Position numbers and translations under genes: made by a program. This document shows positions 35,550 to 43,359 of a DNA stretch of 64,000 nt, one piece after another. Within the stretch, counting starts at the first letter, position 1. Each line of letters begins with the position of its first letter. The stretch is taken from positions 62,001 through 126,000 of the forward strand of contig JAFDVP010000007.1 in NCBI GenBank assembly GCA_018268895.1. The letters run 5' to 3'. This DNA is from Acidobacteriota bacterium (GTDB lineage Bacteria > Acidobacteriota > Terriglobia > Terriglobales > Acidobacteriaceae). The notes beneath the pieces were generated by a model. That model was given only the letters and a program-made list of their open reading frames with translations, was not told where the DNA came from and made no database searches.

Positions 35550-36005
35550 TCAGCGATGCGCGGGAATGAGCGGAGTTGCAGGCTCGGCGGCGGGCAGAGC
35601 GTGCAGTTCGCGCAGCGCGGTGAGTTGCGAGAGCGCAAAGGCGCCAACGGCGATCTCGATATCGCGCACGGCGAGGTCGTAGAACATGCCGGTGGTGACC
35701 AGGTTGACGGCGATGGCGAGCAGCCATGCCATGACAATGTAGCTGCCAATCTTTGTCCAGCGGCTGAGGACGATGATGCCGGCGATGATCTCGACGACGC
35801 CGACGGTGTGCATGAAGGTTGCAGTGCTGACGGGGACAACCTTCGTGGCGACGGGGCTCAAATACATCCCCCAGTCGGTGAGCTTATTAAAGTACTTGTC
35901 GATGCCGGCGGCGATGGGGCCAACGCCCAGGGCGATCCGGAGCGCCCACCAGCTTCGGTTGAGGTAGGCGTTGGGTTCGGCTGCTGCGGAAGTGCGGGAG
36001 TCCAT
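35550..36005 (-). CDS. DoxX-like membrane protein
   Basis: A 151-residue protein with four predicted transmembrane helices (ALRIALGVGPIAAGIDKYFN, HTVGVVEIIAGIIVL, GSYIVMAWLLAIAVNLV, RDIEIAVGAFALSQL), in the DoxX/DoxD-like fold. DoxX relatives are linked to redox or thiosulfate metabolism; here the role is unknown. A ggaggg ribosome site precedes ATG 36005. It is co-directional with a small Cys-containing periplasmic protein and divergent from an ECF sigma factor. Confidence 0.78.
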   Translation of the reverse strand: MDSRTSAAAEPNAYLNRSWWALRIALGVGPIAAGIDKYFNKLTDWGMYLSPVATKVVPVSTATFMHTVGVVEIIAGIIVLSRWTKIGSYIVMAWLLAIAVNLVTTGMFYDLAVRDIEIAVGAFALSQLTALRELHALPAAEPATPLIPAHR

Positions 36006-36126
36006 ATTCTTCCCTCCGTAGGTATGGAGCGGGTGGGAGCGAATTGGTTACACATTTTGTTGGATGCGGATGGGAGTTGGGTCGTTTTCCTGCTCGTTCT
36101 ACCGCGATCAGGTGAAAAAACGTCCA

Positions 36127-36239
36127 GGTGCCCATCCATCATGTAGTGAAGGGTGGGAGTGTAACCGGTTCGGAACCTGCGCTTCATAAGTGCCGTCGAT
36201 CCCGCCCTTAGCTGCTTTGCATCTAAGGATGGGACACCC
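36127..36239. repeat. Inverted pair of diverged family B units
   Basis: ggtgcccatccatcatgtag with gaagggtgggag (36127-36159), and gatcccgcccttagctgc with ctaaggatgggacaccc (36198-36239). Fills most of the 300-base gap between the DoxX gene and the sigma factor gene. Confidence 0.7.
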
Positions 36240-36305
36240 GGCACGTGTGGCTCCACTCAGGAGTTGTAACCTTTTACTCCAGACGGACTCTATCGGTGGA
36301 GAGAC

Positions 36306-36989
36306 ATGGAAACGAGGCAGGAGATGGAGCGGGCGCGTCTGGAGGGCTGGACCGACCAGCGCGTGATCGAGCGGATACGCGCCGGAGACACCGCGCTGTA
36401 CGAGATCCTTATGCGCCGCTACAACCAGCGGCTGTACCGGGTTGCACGCGCGATCCTGCGCGACGACGCAGAGGCCGAGGACGTGATGCAGGACGCCTAT
36501 GTGCGCGCGTACCGGCATCTGGACCAGTTTGCGGGTCACTCGTCGTTTGCCACGTGGCTGACGCGCATTGCTATTCACGAGGCGTTGCGCCGCCTGCCGA
36601 AACGCAGACGGACGGTGCCGATCGAAGAGATGGAGTTCAGTGCAGAGGGTTCTATGACGATGGTGGAGACTTCGCCCGATCCGGAGCAGAGAGCGTCCGC
36701 GGGAGAGCTTGGCAGGCTGCTGGAGGAGACCGTCCTCGACCTGCCCGACCAGTACCGCAGCGTGATCATGCTGCGCGATGTAGAGGAGATGAGTACGGCG
36801 GAGACAGCGGAGGCGCTGGATCTGACCGAAGAGAACGTAAAAGTCCGCCTGCATCGCGGACACGCCATGATGCGCGAGCGCCTGTGCGCGCGCGTGGGAG
36901 GCCAGGGGAAGAACGCGTTTCCGTTTATGGGAGCGCGGTGCGATCGCGTGGTGATGCGTGTGCTGGAGCGGCTGGATGCGGAGATGTAG
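36306..36989 (+). CDS. ECF-type sigma-70 family RNA polymerase sigma factor
   Basis: A 227-residue extracytoplasmic-function sigma factor. Region 2 is at about 27-95 (DTALYEILMRRYNQRLYRVARAILRDDAEAEDVMQDAYVRAYRHLDQF), region 4 at about 145-200 (LPDQYRSVIMLRDVEEMSTAETAEALDLTEENVKVRLHRGH). A short C-terminal tail of about 35 residues contains one Cys (GARCDRVV). No anti-sigma gene follows. ggag lies upstream of ATG 36306. Divergent from the DoxX operon. Confidence 0.92.
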   Translation: METRQEMERARLEGWTDQRVIERIRAGDTALYEILMRRYNQRLYRVARAILRDDAEAEDVMQDAYVRAYRHLDQFAGHSSFATWLTRIAIHEALRRLPKRRRTVPIEEMEFSAEGSMTMVETSPDPEQRASAGELGRLLEETVLDLPDQYRSVIMLRDVEEMSTAETAEALDLTEENVKVRLHRGHAMMRERLCARVGGQGKNAFPFMGARCDRVVMRVLERLDAEM

Positions 36990-37136
36990 ACAATGGCCCT
37001 CCCACCCTTTGCTGTGAAGTCCCTAAGGTTGAAGGTGCCGGCTTGAGCGTTACCTCTGGTTCAATCACTTCTTCTTGAGAACTTGAGGCGGAAAACGCAT
37101 TGGTTGATGCAGTGCGGTTCCTAAATATCCTGCCGC

Positions 37137-37736
37137 TTACCTGCGGCGGAAGCGCTGGCGAATCGCCTGCGCGCGGTCAGTGGGGTTTGGCGGCGGCGGC
37201 GGAGCTTCGCCCTCGGGATAGAGGACGACGAAGCGGCGCGGGCCTTCGCCGGACGAGGCGGTGGGAAGTCCGGAGGGCGCGAGCGCGAGGTGCAGAAGGC
37301 GGCGCTCACGCGAGCTCATCGGCGCGAAGCTGAAGGGCTCGCCGGTACGGCGGACGCGGTCGATGGCGGCCTCGGCGGCGAGGCCCAGTTCCTGGTGGCG
37401 CAGCAGCTTGTAGTTGTCGGCGTCAAAGGAGATGCGGTCGTGCTCGTCGTGTTCGTAGCGAAGAATTTTGGCGGCGACGTGCTCGAGCGCGAGCAGCAGC
37501 TCTCCATTGCGGGCCAGCAGTTGGGAGACGTCGGGGCCGGAGAGATCGACACAAATATCGGCAGAGTTGGAGGCGGAATCGGAGGCAGGAGCGGCTTCAC
37601 CGGCTGAGGAGCTGGTGTTGGGTTGCACTTGGCCGTTGCAGGCAAGGATGTTGAACTTCAAGTTCAGACGACCTGGGGAGGTGATGGTCTGGAGGAAGTC
37701 AGCTACCTTTTTCTTTTTTACTTCCAGGTCTTCCAT
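37137..37736 (-). CDS. jag: Jag/KhpB-like KH-R3H RNA-binding protein
   Basis: A 199-residue protein with a KH-II-like domain (about 60-100: VDLSGPDVSQLLARNGELLLALEHVAAKIL) followed by an R3H domain (about 118-175) whose Arg-x3-His-like motif is in SSRERRLLHLALA, the family's nucleic-acid-binding end. Jag/KhpB binds RNA and affects cell envelope and division. It usually follows yidC; here it stands alone some 37 kb from the yidC fragment. The upstream region has two copies of an attccgtatact word and no clear ribosome site. Confidence 0.85.
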   Translation of the reverse strand: MEDLEVKKKKVADFLQTITSPGRLNLKFNILACNGQVQPNTSSSAGEAAPASDSASNSADICVDLSGPDVSQLLARNGELLLALEHVAAKILRYEHDEHDRISFDADNYKLLRHQELGLAAEAAIDRVRRTGEPFSFAPMSSRERRLLHLALAPSGLPTASSGEGPRRFVVLYPEGEAPPPPPNPTDRAQAIRQRFRRR

Positions 37737-37748
37737 TGGTACTTGTCC

Positions 37749-37845
37749 AGTATACGGAATTTCGAGGGCACAGGTTCACGGAGGGATGCAACTTGAGACG
37801 CAGAACCGCACCGGAAAGATGCAGGAATGTGACAGTATACGGAAT
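37749..37845 (-). promoter_or_regulatory. Two direct repeats containing -10-like elements upstream of jag
   Basis: agtatacggaat occurs at 37749-37760 and 37834-37845 (minus strand attccgtatact). Each contains TATACT, a good -10 hexamer. The nearer one is about 12 bases upstream of the jag ATG, so the transcript would have almost no leader. Confidence 0.45.
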
Positions 37846-37938
37846 GTCTACAAGCATCTACTCCTGCGAGGCCCGCTTTCGTGGTCGCGGCGCGGCGTCG
37901 AGGGCGCGGGAAGGCGGACTCCGGGCCGCTCTCAGAGT

Positions 37939-38499
37939 TCAGCTCTTCAGCAACCGCGCGGGATTTCCGGCCACTGTCGCACCCGCGGCCACATCGCGCG
38001 TCACTACGCTGCCTGCGCCGACGATCGCGTCATCGCCGATCGTCACTCCCGGCAGAATGATCGCGCCGCCGCCGATCCAGACATTCTTTCCAATCGCGAC
38101 AGGCTTGCCGTTCTCCAGGCCTGACAGCCGCACGTTGTAGTCGCGCGGATGGTCCGCCGCGTAGATCTGCACCCCCGGCCCTATCTGCGTGCCGTCGCCG
38201 ATGTGCACCGGAGTTACATCCAGCACAACGCAGTTGAAGTTCATAAACACGCCGCGGCCAACATGAATGTTGTAGCCATAGTCGCAGAAGAACGGTGAGC
38301 GAATCTCCACGCCCTCGCCCATCGAGCCCAGCAGGCCCTCAAACAACCCGCGTCGCTGCGCCGCCTCGCCCGCGGCATTCAGCTTCAGCAGAGCGGCCTG
38401 CGTACGCGCGCGTTCTTCCGTAAGCGCAGGGTCGGTGGCGATATAAAGCTCGCCGCGAATCATCTTCTGCTTTTCCGTCAATTGCTCTGAGTTCCTCAT
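37939..38499 (-). CDS. Maltose/galactoside O-acetyltransferase-like enzyme (LbH fold)
   Basis: A 186-residue sugar O-acetyltransferase of the LacA/Maa type. An N-terminal Mac domain (KMIRGELYIATDPALTEERARTQAALLKLN) precedes left-handed beta-helix hexapeptide repeats (VHIGDGTQIGPGVQIYAADHP, IGKNVWIGGGAIILPGVTIGDDAIVGAGSVVTRDV) with the catalytic His in YAADHPRD and the ending GNPARLL. It transfers acetyl from acetyl-CoA to a sugar hydroxyl. ATG 38499 is chosen; the longer frame adds no conserved residues. Confidence 0.9.
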   Translation of the reverse strand: MRNSEQLTEKQKMIRGELYIATDPALTEERARTQAALLKLNAAGEAAQRRGLFEGLLGSMGEGVEIRSPFFCDYGYNIHVGRGVFMNFNCVVLDVTPVHIGDGTQIGPGVQIYAADHPRDYNVRLSGLENGKPVAIGKNVWIGGGAIILPGVTIGDDAIVGAGSVVTRDVAAGATVAGNPARLLKS

Positions 38500-38659
38500 C
38501 CTCACATCATGCCAGAGTTGGCCGTTGTTGCATCGCGCTCGAGGCCTCGCATCCCGCATGATGCCCGAGACCTTTTCATCCTCGCATTAACTGAAGCCAA
38601 CGTTATCTTCGCCAAAGGAGCAGTTCGTCCCTCAGCGCCAACGACCCGCAACATGCCAG

Positions 38660-38678
38660 CCTGGGCCAAAGGCCCAGG
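38660..38678 (-). terminator. Hairpin downstream of the ABC operon
   Basis: Stem cctgggcc / ggcccagg with an aaa loop, about 50 bases past the last permease stop. It has no long T-tract, so it may be a repeat of the gcctgggccaaaggc type rather than a strict terminator. The rest of 38500-38729 shows nothing else. Confidence 0.45.
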
Positions 38679-38729
38679 TTGACAATCTCACGGAAGCAAA
38701 GCGCCGAAGGCGCGACACAAATCCAGCGC

Positions 38730-39464
38730 CTACAAATCCTGCCGCGCCGTCACCACCATGCCAACGCCGATCAGTGTCAACGACGCAACGAAGAACCACG
38801 CAATCGGAGCAAGCGCATAGGTCGATTCCCACAGCATTGTCGCGCGGTTGAGATAGCTGGGCAGCAGCCCGCTCATAAAGTCAGCCACATGCAGATGGTA
38901 TGGGGCCAGCCGCGGATGCCGCGATCCCGCCAGGTAGAAGATATAAACAATGTAGGCCACCGCCAGCGAGACGTACTCGCTGCTGAGAATCACCGACGAC
39001 AGGAACGAGATGGCGAACGTAAAAGCTCCGCCCGCGGCCCACAGCGGAACGAAGCGTATGCCATACGCGAGCGGCAGCTCCTGATGCACCATGGCTGAAC
39101 CCGCCGTCACCGCGAACGCCGGGATCAAAGAAAGCGCGGCGATCTGCAGCAGCCCCACTCCGGCCCGCGACAGCACAAGACTCGCGCGGCCCACCGGAAG
39201 CGCCAGCGTAAAGCCCAGTGTGCCCTGCTTCCTGTCGCGCTGCAATCCGCCCAGCCCAAGCAGAAGACACGTCAATTGAAAGATGCCGCGCGTCGCGCCT
39301 CCAAACACCGTCCAGTGAATGTACTGCGTGTAGTTATGCACGCGGGGCCCGGCCGGATACAGTCTGCTTTCCAGCAGCGTATACACCAGGCACATGCCTG
39401 CAATCAGCAGAGCGCTTAGAAAGAAACGGACCCGGCTTTCGCGCCACGCCTTGTACCAAAGCAT
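38730..39464 (-). CDS. ABC transporter permease (second of a tandem pair)
   Basis: A 244-residue membrane protein with about six hydrophobic helices, starting MLWYKAWRESRVRFFLSALL. It is clearly paralogous to the gene just upstream: both begin MLWYK(A/S)WRE, have an LGxGGLLQ/LGLGGLQRDRKQGTLGFTLALPVGRA-type segment and the same length. An aggag site precedes ATG 39464. It probably heterodimerises with its neighbour as the membrane part of the ABC-2-type exporter. Confidence 0.83.
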   Translation of the reverse strand: MLWYKAWRESRVRFFLSALLIAGMCLVYTLLESRLYPAGPRVHNYTQYIHWTVFGGATRGIFQLTCLLLGLGGLQRDRKQGTLGFTLALPVGRASLVLSRAGVGLLQIAALSLIPAFAVTAGSAMVHQELPLAYGIRFVPLWAAGGAFTFAISFLSSVILSSEYVSLAVAYIVYIFYLAGSRHPRLAPYHLHVADFMSGLLPSYLNRATMLWESTYALAPIAWFFVASLTLIGVGMVVTARQDL

Positions 39465-39475
39465 CTGTAGCTCTC

Positions 39476-40213
39476 CTAAAACTCCCGGGGTTGTACGCTG
39501 CGCGAGGCGAGCTCCACAAACACGAGCCCTGTGACAACAATTGTCGCGAGCGCAGGCCAGGGCATCGGCCCTGTCAGCACGTGTTGTGCCTCGTTGAAGA
39601 AAGGCATTTCGTCGCCGTTGATGAGGTCGAAGATGTCCAACATGCGAAACCGCGCCAGCCACGGCAGATGCAGAAGCACGCCGTAGAGCATCAGCGATGG
39701 AATCGCCACCAGCACGGCGATATAGTCGCCCTCGATGCGATGCGCCAGCAGAAACGTAAACCCATAGAACACCGCCCCCACTCCAGCCCACAACAGCGCA
39801 AACCTCAGCGTCTGTTCCAGCGGATACATCTGCCCCTGCCAGCGCGACACCAGCGGCAGAAGCAACGCAGGCACCAGTGCAATCGCAATCACACCGCAGT
39901 AACCAATCAGCGCGCGGCTGAAGACAATGTCTCTTCTGCTCGCCGGAAGCGCCAGCGTAAAGCCCGACGTGCCATGCGCCTTCTCCTGCAACAGCCCGCC
40001 GCTGCCCAGAATCACCGAGAGAATCAGAAACAGGTCGCGCCCGATGCTGCTGTAAACCGACTTCCAGATATAGTGCGCATACGTCATCGGAGCGTCGGCG
40101 TGGTCGCGCATCGTCTGCTGGTAGTAGACGATCGCCACGCACGCCACCGCCATCGCGGCCATACCGCACAGTACTGTGGTCCGCGTCTCGCGCCATGACT
40201 TATACCAGAGCAT
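39476..40213 (-). CDS. ABC transporter permease (first of a tandem pair)
   Basis: A 245-residue ABC-2-type permease, about six transmembrane helices. Conserved with its downstream paralogue: MLWYKSWRET start and SGGLLQEKAHGTSGFTLALPASRRDIVFSRAL. Its start lies inside the 3' end of the ATPase gene (14-base overlap), indicating coupled translation. The substrate is unknown; antibiotic, lipid or peptide export is typical for YtrA-linked systems. Confidence 0.83.
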   Translation of the reverse strand: MLWYKSWRETRTTVLCGMAAMAVACVAIVYYQQTMRDHADAPMTYAHYIWKSVYSSIGRDLFLILSVILGSGGLLQEKAHGTSGFTLALPASRRDIVFSRALIGYCGVIAIALVPALLLPLVSRWQGQMYPLEQTLRFALLWAGVGAVFYGFTFLLAHRIEGDYIAVLVAIPSLMLYGVLLHLPWLARFRMLDIFDLINGDEMPFFNEAQHVLTGPMPWPALATIVVTGLVFVELASRSVQPREF

Positions 40214-41138
40214 CTTCGCGCTCCCGATGCCTCTGCTGGTCCTGCCGGTTGCGGTCCTGCACCGTCTCCAGAAAGATCTCCCTCAGGCTGATCGGCGCGA
40301 CATCCACCGACACCGCTCCGCGCTCCCTCGCGTGCTGGGCAATCGCATCCGCATTGCTGCTCGCAAGAATCGCGATCTGTCTTCCGTCGCTGCGCATGGT
40401 CTCGATCCCGCGCAGCGCCTCCAGCTTCGGCGCGGCTGTCGTAAACCCCAGCGAGATGCGGCGATAGTTCTCGCGTATCTGTTCGAGCGGCATGTCGAGA
40501 ACGGCGCCGCCGCGGTCGATCATCAGGATGTCGTCCGCAATCCGCTCGACCTCTGAGAGCTGGTGCGACGAGAAGAAGACCGTCGTGCCATTCATCGGCG
40601 CACGCACCAGCGTCTGCAGCAGCTCTTCGATCGACACCGGATCCAGCCCCTCCGTCGGCTCATCCAGAATCAGCAGCGCGGGCCGCCGGGCCAGCGCCAG
40701 CAGCAACGCCAGCTTCGTCCGCATCCCCTTCGACAAAGCCTTCACCTTGCGGTCCGGCGGCAGACGATACTCCGCCAGCAGCTTCTTCTCCACGTCATGC
40801 TGCCAGTCCGTGTAGAACGAGCGCGTAAACCGGATCAGTTGCGCCACTGTCATGTAGCCGTACAGCCCTTTGTCCTCGCCGACGTAAGCGATCCTGCGCC
40901 GTATCTCGATGCTTTGTTTCGCGTCGTCGATGCGCAGCCCCAGCACCGTGCCGCTTCCCGAAGTCGGCCGGATCATCCCCAGCAGCATCTTGATCGTCGA
41001 GCTCTTGCCCGCGCCGTTGCGTCCCAGGAAGCCCGTGATCCGCTCCGCGCGCACGCTGCAGCTCAAGCGATCGACGGCGCGAAACCCGCCGTACTCCTTC
41101 GTCAGCTCCGCGGTCTGTATGATGCGCTCCGCAATCAT
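40200..41138 (-). CDS. ABC transporter ATP-binding protein
   Basis: A 312-residue ATPase. Walker A GRNGAGKSS (about 39-47), Q-loop region near VGEDKGLYGYMTVAQ, signature LSKGMRTK (the usual LSGGQ, here degenerate as in many ABC-2 exporters), Walker B LLILDEPTEGLD and the H-loop FFSSH. A roughly 80-residue C-terminal extension follows. It overlaps the GntR gene by four bases (ATGA), so it is the first transporter gene of the operon. Confidence 0.93.
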   Translation of the reverse strand: MIAERIIQTAELTKEYGGFRAVDRLSCSVRAERITGFLGRNGAGKSSTIKMLLGMIRPTSGSGTVLGLRIDDAKQSIEIRRRIAYVGEDKGLYGYMTVAQLIRFTRSFYTDWQHDVEKKLLAEYRLPPDRKVKALSKGMRTKLALLLALARRPALLILDEPTEGLDPVSIEELLQTLVRAPMNGTTVFFSSHQLSEVERIADDILMIDRGGAVLDMPLEQIRENYRRISLGFTTAAPKLEALRGIETMRSDGRQIAILASSNADAIAQHARERGAVSVDVAPISLREIFLETVQDRNRQDQQRHREREDALV

Positions 41139-41530
41139 GATCTCCTCACAGTCTGCTTCGTCTGCATCAGCTGCGATTCGAACAGCCGCCGAATCTCATC
41201 CTGTGCGAAGCCATCGCCGCGAAGCTCCTCCACCACATCGCGAACCTTGCCTTGAGCCTCCACCAGCTTGGCCGCCCGCGATCTCGCACCCCGCGGCGCC
41301 GAGATAAACGCGCCCGACCCATGACGAAGCTCCAGCAGCCCCTCATGCTCCAGCTCCGTGTAGGCCTTGGCCACTGTGTTGTGGCTGATCACCAACTCCT
41401 CGGCCAGCGTGCGAATGCCCGGCATCTGGTCGCCGTCCTGCAGAACGCCGGTCTCCACCGCATGTCGCACCTGCTCCATCAACTGCAAATACAAGGGATG
41501 CCCTGAAGACGAGTTCAATCGAAAGATCAT
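41135..41530 (-). CDS. GntR-family (YtrA-like) transcriptional regulator
   Basis: A 131-residue regulator with an N-terminal winged helix (SGHPLYLQLMEQVRHAVETGVLQDGDQMPGIRTLAEELVISHNTVAKAYTELEHEGLLELRHGSGAFI) and a short C-terminal dimerisation tail, the YtrA architecture. Such regulators repress the ABC exporter operon they head. The perfect palindrome TGTACCAT-N4-ATGGTACA lies 9 bases upstream of the ATG (41540-41559) and is the likely operator. ATG 41530 is chosen over the longer frame that crosses the operator. Confidence 0.9.
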   Translation of the reverse strand: MIFRLNSSSGHPLYLQLMEQVRHAVETGVLQDGDQMPGIRTLAEELVISHNTVAKAYTELEHEGLLELRHGSGAFISAPRGARSRAAKLVEAQGKVRDVVEELRGDGFAQDEIRRLFESQLMQTKQTVRRS

Positions 41531-41539
41531 GGAGATGAC

Positions 41540-41559
41540 TGTACCATAGTCATGGTACA
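41540..41559 (-). promoter_or_regulatory. Operator palindrome for the gntR-ABC operon
   Basis: Eight-base arms tgtaccat / atggtaca separated by agtc, exact inverse complements, directly upstream of the GntR gene. The TGTAC...GTACA form matches what is expected of YtrA-type sites. Confidence 0.8.
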
Positions 41560-41598
41560 CATGTGCAATTAAGTTTTGAATTTTTGGCACGCGGCCGC

Positions 41599-41636
41599 GT
41601 GCCCCACCCTTCACGAGAGGGAAGGGTGGGATGAAC
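41599..41636. repeat. Family B unit
   Basis: gtgccccacccttcacga then gagggaagggtgggatgaac, arms cccaccctt / aagggtggg. Lies between the operator and the SRPBCC remnant. Confidence 0.8.
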
Positions 41637-41658
41637 CCTGCGGCGATCCCGAAGCCCT

Positions 41659-41812
41659 ACCTGCCTGCGCCTGAGCCTTCTCACCGCCGCGCGCGTGCAT
41701 CGTCGACCAGCCCTTGTCCATCCCCGCCCTGACGTCGTCCGGAATGAAACCGAGTACAGCGTGTTTGAAGGCGACGAGCATTCGTCGCCTCCCCCAATGA
41801 GTCGCGTACCGG
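41659..41812 (-). pseudogene. 3' remnant of a duplicated SRPBCC-domain gene
   Basis: The minus strand encodes FKHAVLGFIPDDVRAGMDKG and WSTMHARGGEKAQAQAG, nearly identical to the C-terminus of the intact SRPBCC gene at 42465-42920 (FKHTALGFIPADVRAGMDKG, WSAMHARVREKAEA). DNA identity is also high across about 90 bases. The upstream part is missing, cut where the DinB stop codon begins. No start or ribosome site. A decayed tandem copy. Confidence 0.85.
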
Positions 41813-42319
41813 TTACGACGGCTGTAGTACGGAGCGCTCGTCGGCGCTCGGGCCCCAGCTTGTCGGCACGGGAACATCGAGCAGCCGCAGGTAAACCGCG
41901 AACTGGCCGCGGTGCTGATACCAATGATTGAGCATGATGTTGCGCAGGAAAGCGCCGCGCGGCATGGCTGCAATCTCCTTCTCGCCGTCGACGATGCGCC
42001 AGGTTGCGTTCATCGCGGCATCGTCGAAGCCCGGCAACACCTCGCGAACCGTCGCAATGCTCTGGTCGAAGGCTTCGAGGATGCTCTGCACTGTTTCTGG
42101 CTGCGGAAACTGGAAACCGGGCGGGGGGATCACGTCCTTCTCGGCGCCACGGACGACGCCCCCGGGTACGAAGGCAAGGTGGTAGGCCAGTTGACCGGCG
42201 GTCATCGATTTGGCGTGGGGCTTCCAGGTGAGTTTGCCTTCGGGAAGCCGTTCGAGGAACTTCCGTGTGATCGGCGCCTGAACTTCAAACTCTGCGAGCA
42301 ACGACTGTGCAATGGACAT
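41813..42319 (-). CDS. DinB-family protein
   Basis: A 168-residue DinB-superfamily protein. Likely metal-binding His: AGQLAYHLAFVPG (about 49) and MLNHWYQHRGQFAVYLRLL (His about 137 and 141), the common Hx3H C-terminal pair. An aaagga site precedes ATG 42319. It is the last gene of an ArsR-SRPBCC-DinB operon, a common arrangement in which the ArsR regulator controls small bundle or START-like proteins. The exact role is unknown. Confidence 0.87.
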   Translation of the reverse strand: MSIAQSLLAEFEVQAPITRKFLERLPEGKLTWKPHAKSMTAGQLAYHLAFVPGGVVRGAEKDVIPPPGFQFPQPETVQSILEAFDQSIATVREVLPGFDDAAMNATWRIVDGEKEIAAMPRGAFLRNIMLNHWYQHRGQFAVYLRLLDVPVPTSWGPSADERSVLQPS

Positions 42320-42399
42320 AGTTTTCCTTTCGCATCTCTGGATGCGGGTTGATGGAGTGAAATCGATTGAGACCGTCCCGGCAGTGAAGATCAACGACT

Positions 42400-42439
42400 G
42401 GGTGCCCCATCCTTCGCGGCTGCGAAGGATGGGATGAGC
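42400..42439. repeat. Family B unit
   Basis: A near-perfect copy: gggtgccccatccttcgcgg then ctgcgaaggatgggatgagc, with arms catccttcgc / gcgaaggatg. Lies between the SRPBCC and DinB genes within the operon. Confidence 0.9.
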
Positions 42440-42464
42440 CCTGCCGATGGCGACAAGCCGAAAC

Positions 42465-42920
42465 CTATTTACCGGATGCCTCGGCCTTCTCACGAACACG
42501 CGCGTGCATTGCAGACCAGCCCTTGTCCATCCCCGCCCTGACGTCTGCCGGGATGAAGCCGAGTGCCGTGTGTTTGAAGGAGATCAGCGTGCCGCCATCG
42601 ACTTCGGTCAGCCGGTACTGCACGTTCGACACCATGGGGAACGACGCGAACAACGGCCCGGAAAACTCCAGCAGCGAGGGTCGCTTGATCGCCTGAACGT
42701 TCGCCCAGAAGTGTCCGTTGCCTTCGCCCAGGTCGCGATACCATCTTCCTCCTGGCCACGCTTCGATCTTCATGTTGAGAGACTTGCCGTCGGGCGTCTC
42801 GTTGTCCGGCCCCAACTGTTCCAGCAGAGCGGCAAAGGTTATATCCATCGGTGCCTGCACATGGATCTCCTGTTTGATCGTGACCGTCAGGTCTTCGAGA
42901 GTCTGTTCGGTAGCAACCAT
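42465..42920 (-). CDS. SRPBCC/AHSA1-domain protein
   Basis: A 151-residue START/Bet v 1-like protein (activator of Hsp90 ATPase-1 homologue family). The hydrophobic-cavity fold is indicated by IKQEIHVQAPMDITFAALLEQLG, WPGGRWYRDLGEGNGHFWANVQAI, YRLTEVDGGTLISFKH and the long C-terminal helix DVRAGMDKGWSAMHARVREKAEA. Ligand unknown. An aaggag site is upstream of the ATG. The ArsR gene lies 21 bases upstream. A truncated duplicate is present at 41659-41812. Confidence 0.9.
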   Translation of the reverse strand: MVATEQTLEDLTVTIKQEIHVQAPMDITFAALLEQLGPDNETPDGKSLNMKIEAWPGGRWYRDLGEGNGHFWANVQAIKRPSLLEFSGPLFASFPMVSNVQYRLTEVDGGTLISFKHTALGFIPADVRAGMDKGWSAMHARVREKAEASGK

Positions 42921-42941
42921 TTCTATTTCTCCTTATGTCTG

Positions 42942-43322
42942 TTAGCTCTTTGAGTCTGGATCTTTCGGTACTGCAATGTTCACTGCCTGCGCGCTCTGCC
43001 GTGTCATCGCCTCGGCGCGCTCTTTTACGCGGTTCAACTGATGCTGCCAGTAACGCTCAAACGTCCCGGCCCATTCGTGCAGCGGGCGGATCGCTTCGGC
43101 ATTGGTGCGGTACAGCTTCTGCCGGCCCTGGCAGCGCATACGAACCAGCCCTACGTTATGCAGCACACGCAGGTGCTTGGAGACGGAGGGCTGCGGCAGC
43201 CCCAGCGCATCCACAATCTCTCCCACCGGCCGCTCGGCTCCGGCAAGGTAGCTCAGAATCTCCCGCCGGCGCGGTTCGGCAACTGCGTTGAATGCGTCCG
43301 ATGTTGTGCTCGCTCGTGCCAT
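42942..43322 (-). CDS. ArsR-family winged-helix regulator
   Basis: A 126-residue ArsR/SmtB-like regulator: EPRRREILSYLAGAERPVGEIVDALGLPQPSVSKHLRVLHNVGLV (HTH at about 33-55), then GRQKLYRTNAEAIRPLHEW. It has no metal-site CxxC, so it belongs to the group that pairs with SRPBCC genes. The 16-base perfect palindrome attcctat/ataggaat at 43337-43352 lies in its promoter and is probably its operator. No ribosome site is visible and the mRNA is likely leaderless. Confidence 0.93.
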   Translation of the reverse strand: MARASTTSDAFNAVAEPRRREILSYLAGAERPVGEIVDALGLPQPSVSKHLRVLHNVGLVRMRCQGRQKLYRTNAEAIRPLHEWAGTFERYWQHQLNRVKERAEAMTRQSAQAVNIAVPKDPDSKS

Positions 43323-43331
43323 GACCAGAAC

Positions 43332-43359
43332 ATTACATTCCTATATAGGAATATGTCAA
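43332..43359 (-). promoter_or_regulatory. ArsR promoter with central operator palindrome
   Basis: Minus strand: -35 TTGACA (43354-43359), 16-base spacer, -10 TGTAAT (43332-43337). The perfect palindrome ATTCCTATATAGGAAT (43337-43352) fills the spacer. Transcription would start within a few bases of the ATG at 43322. Confidence 0.8.
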
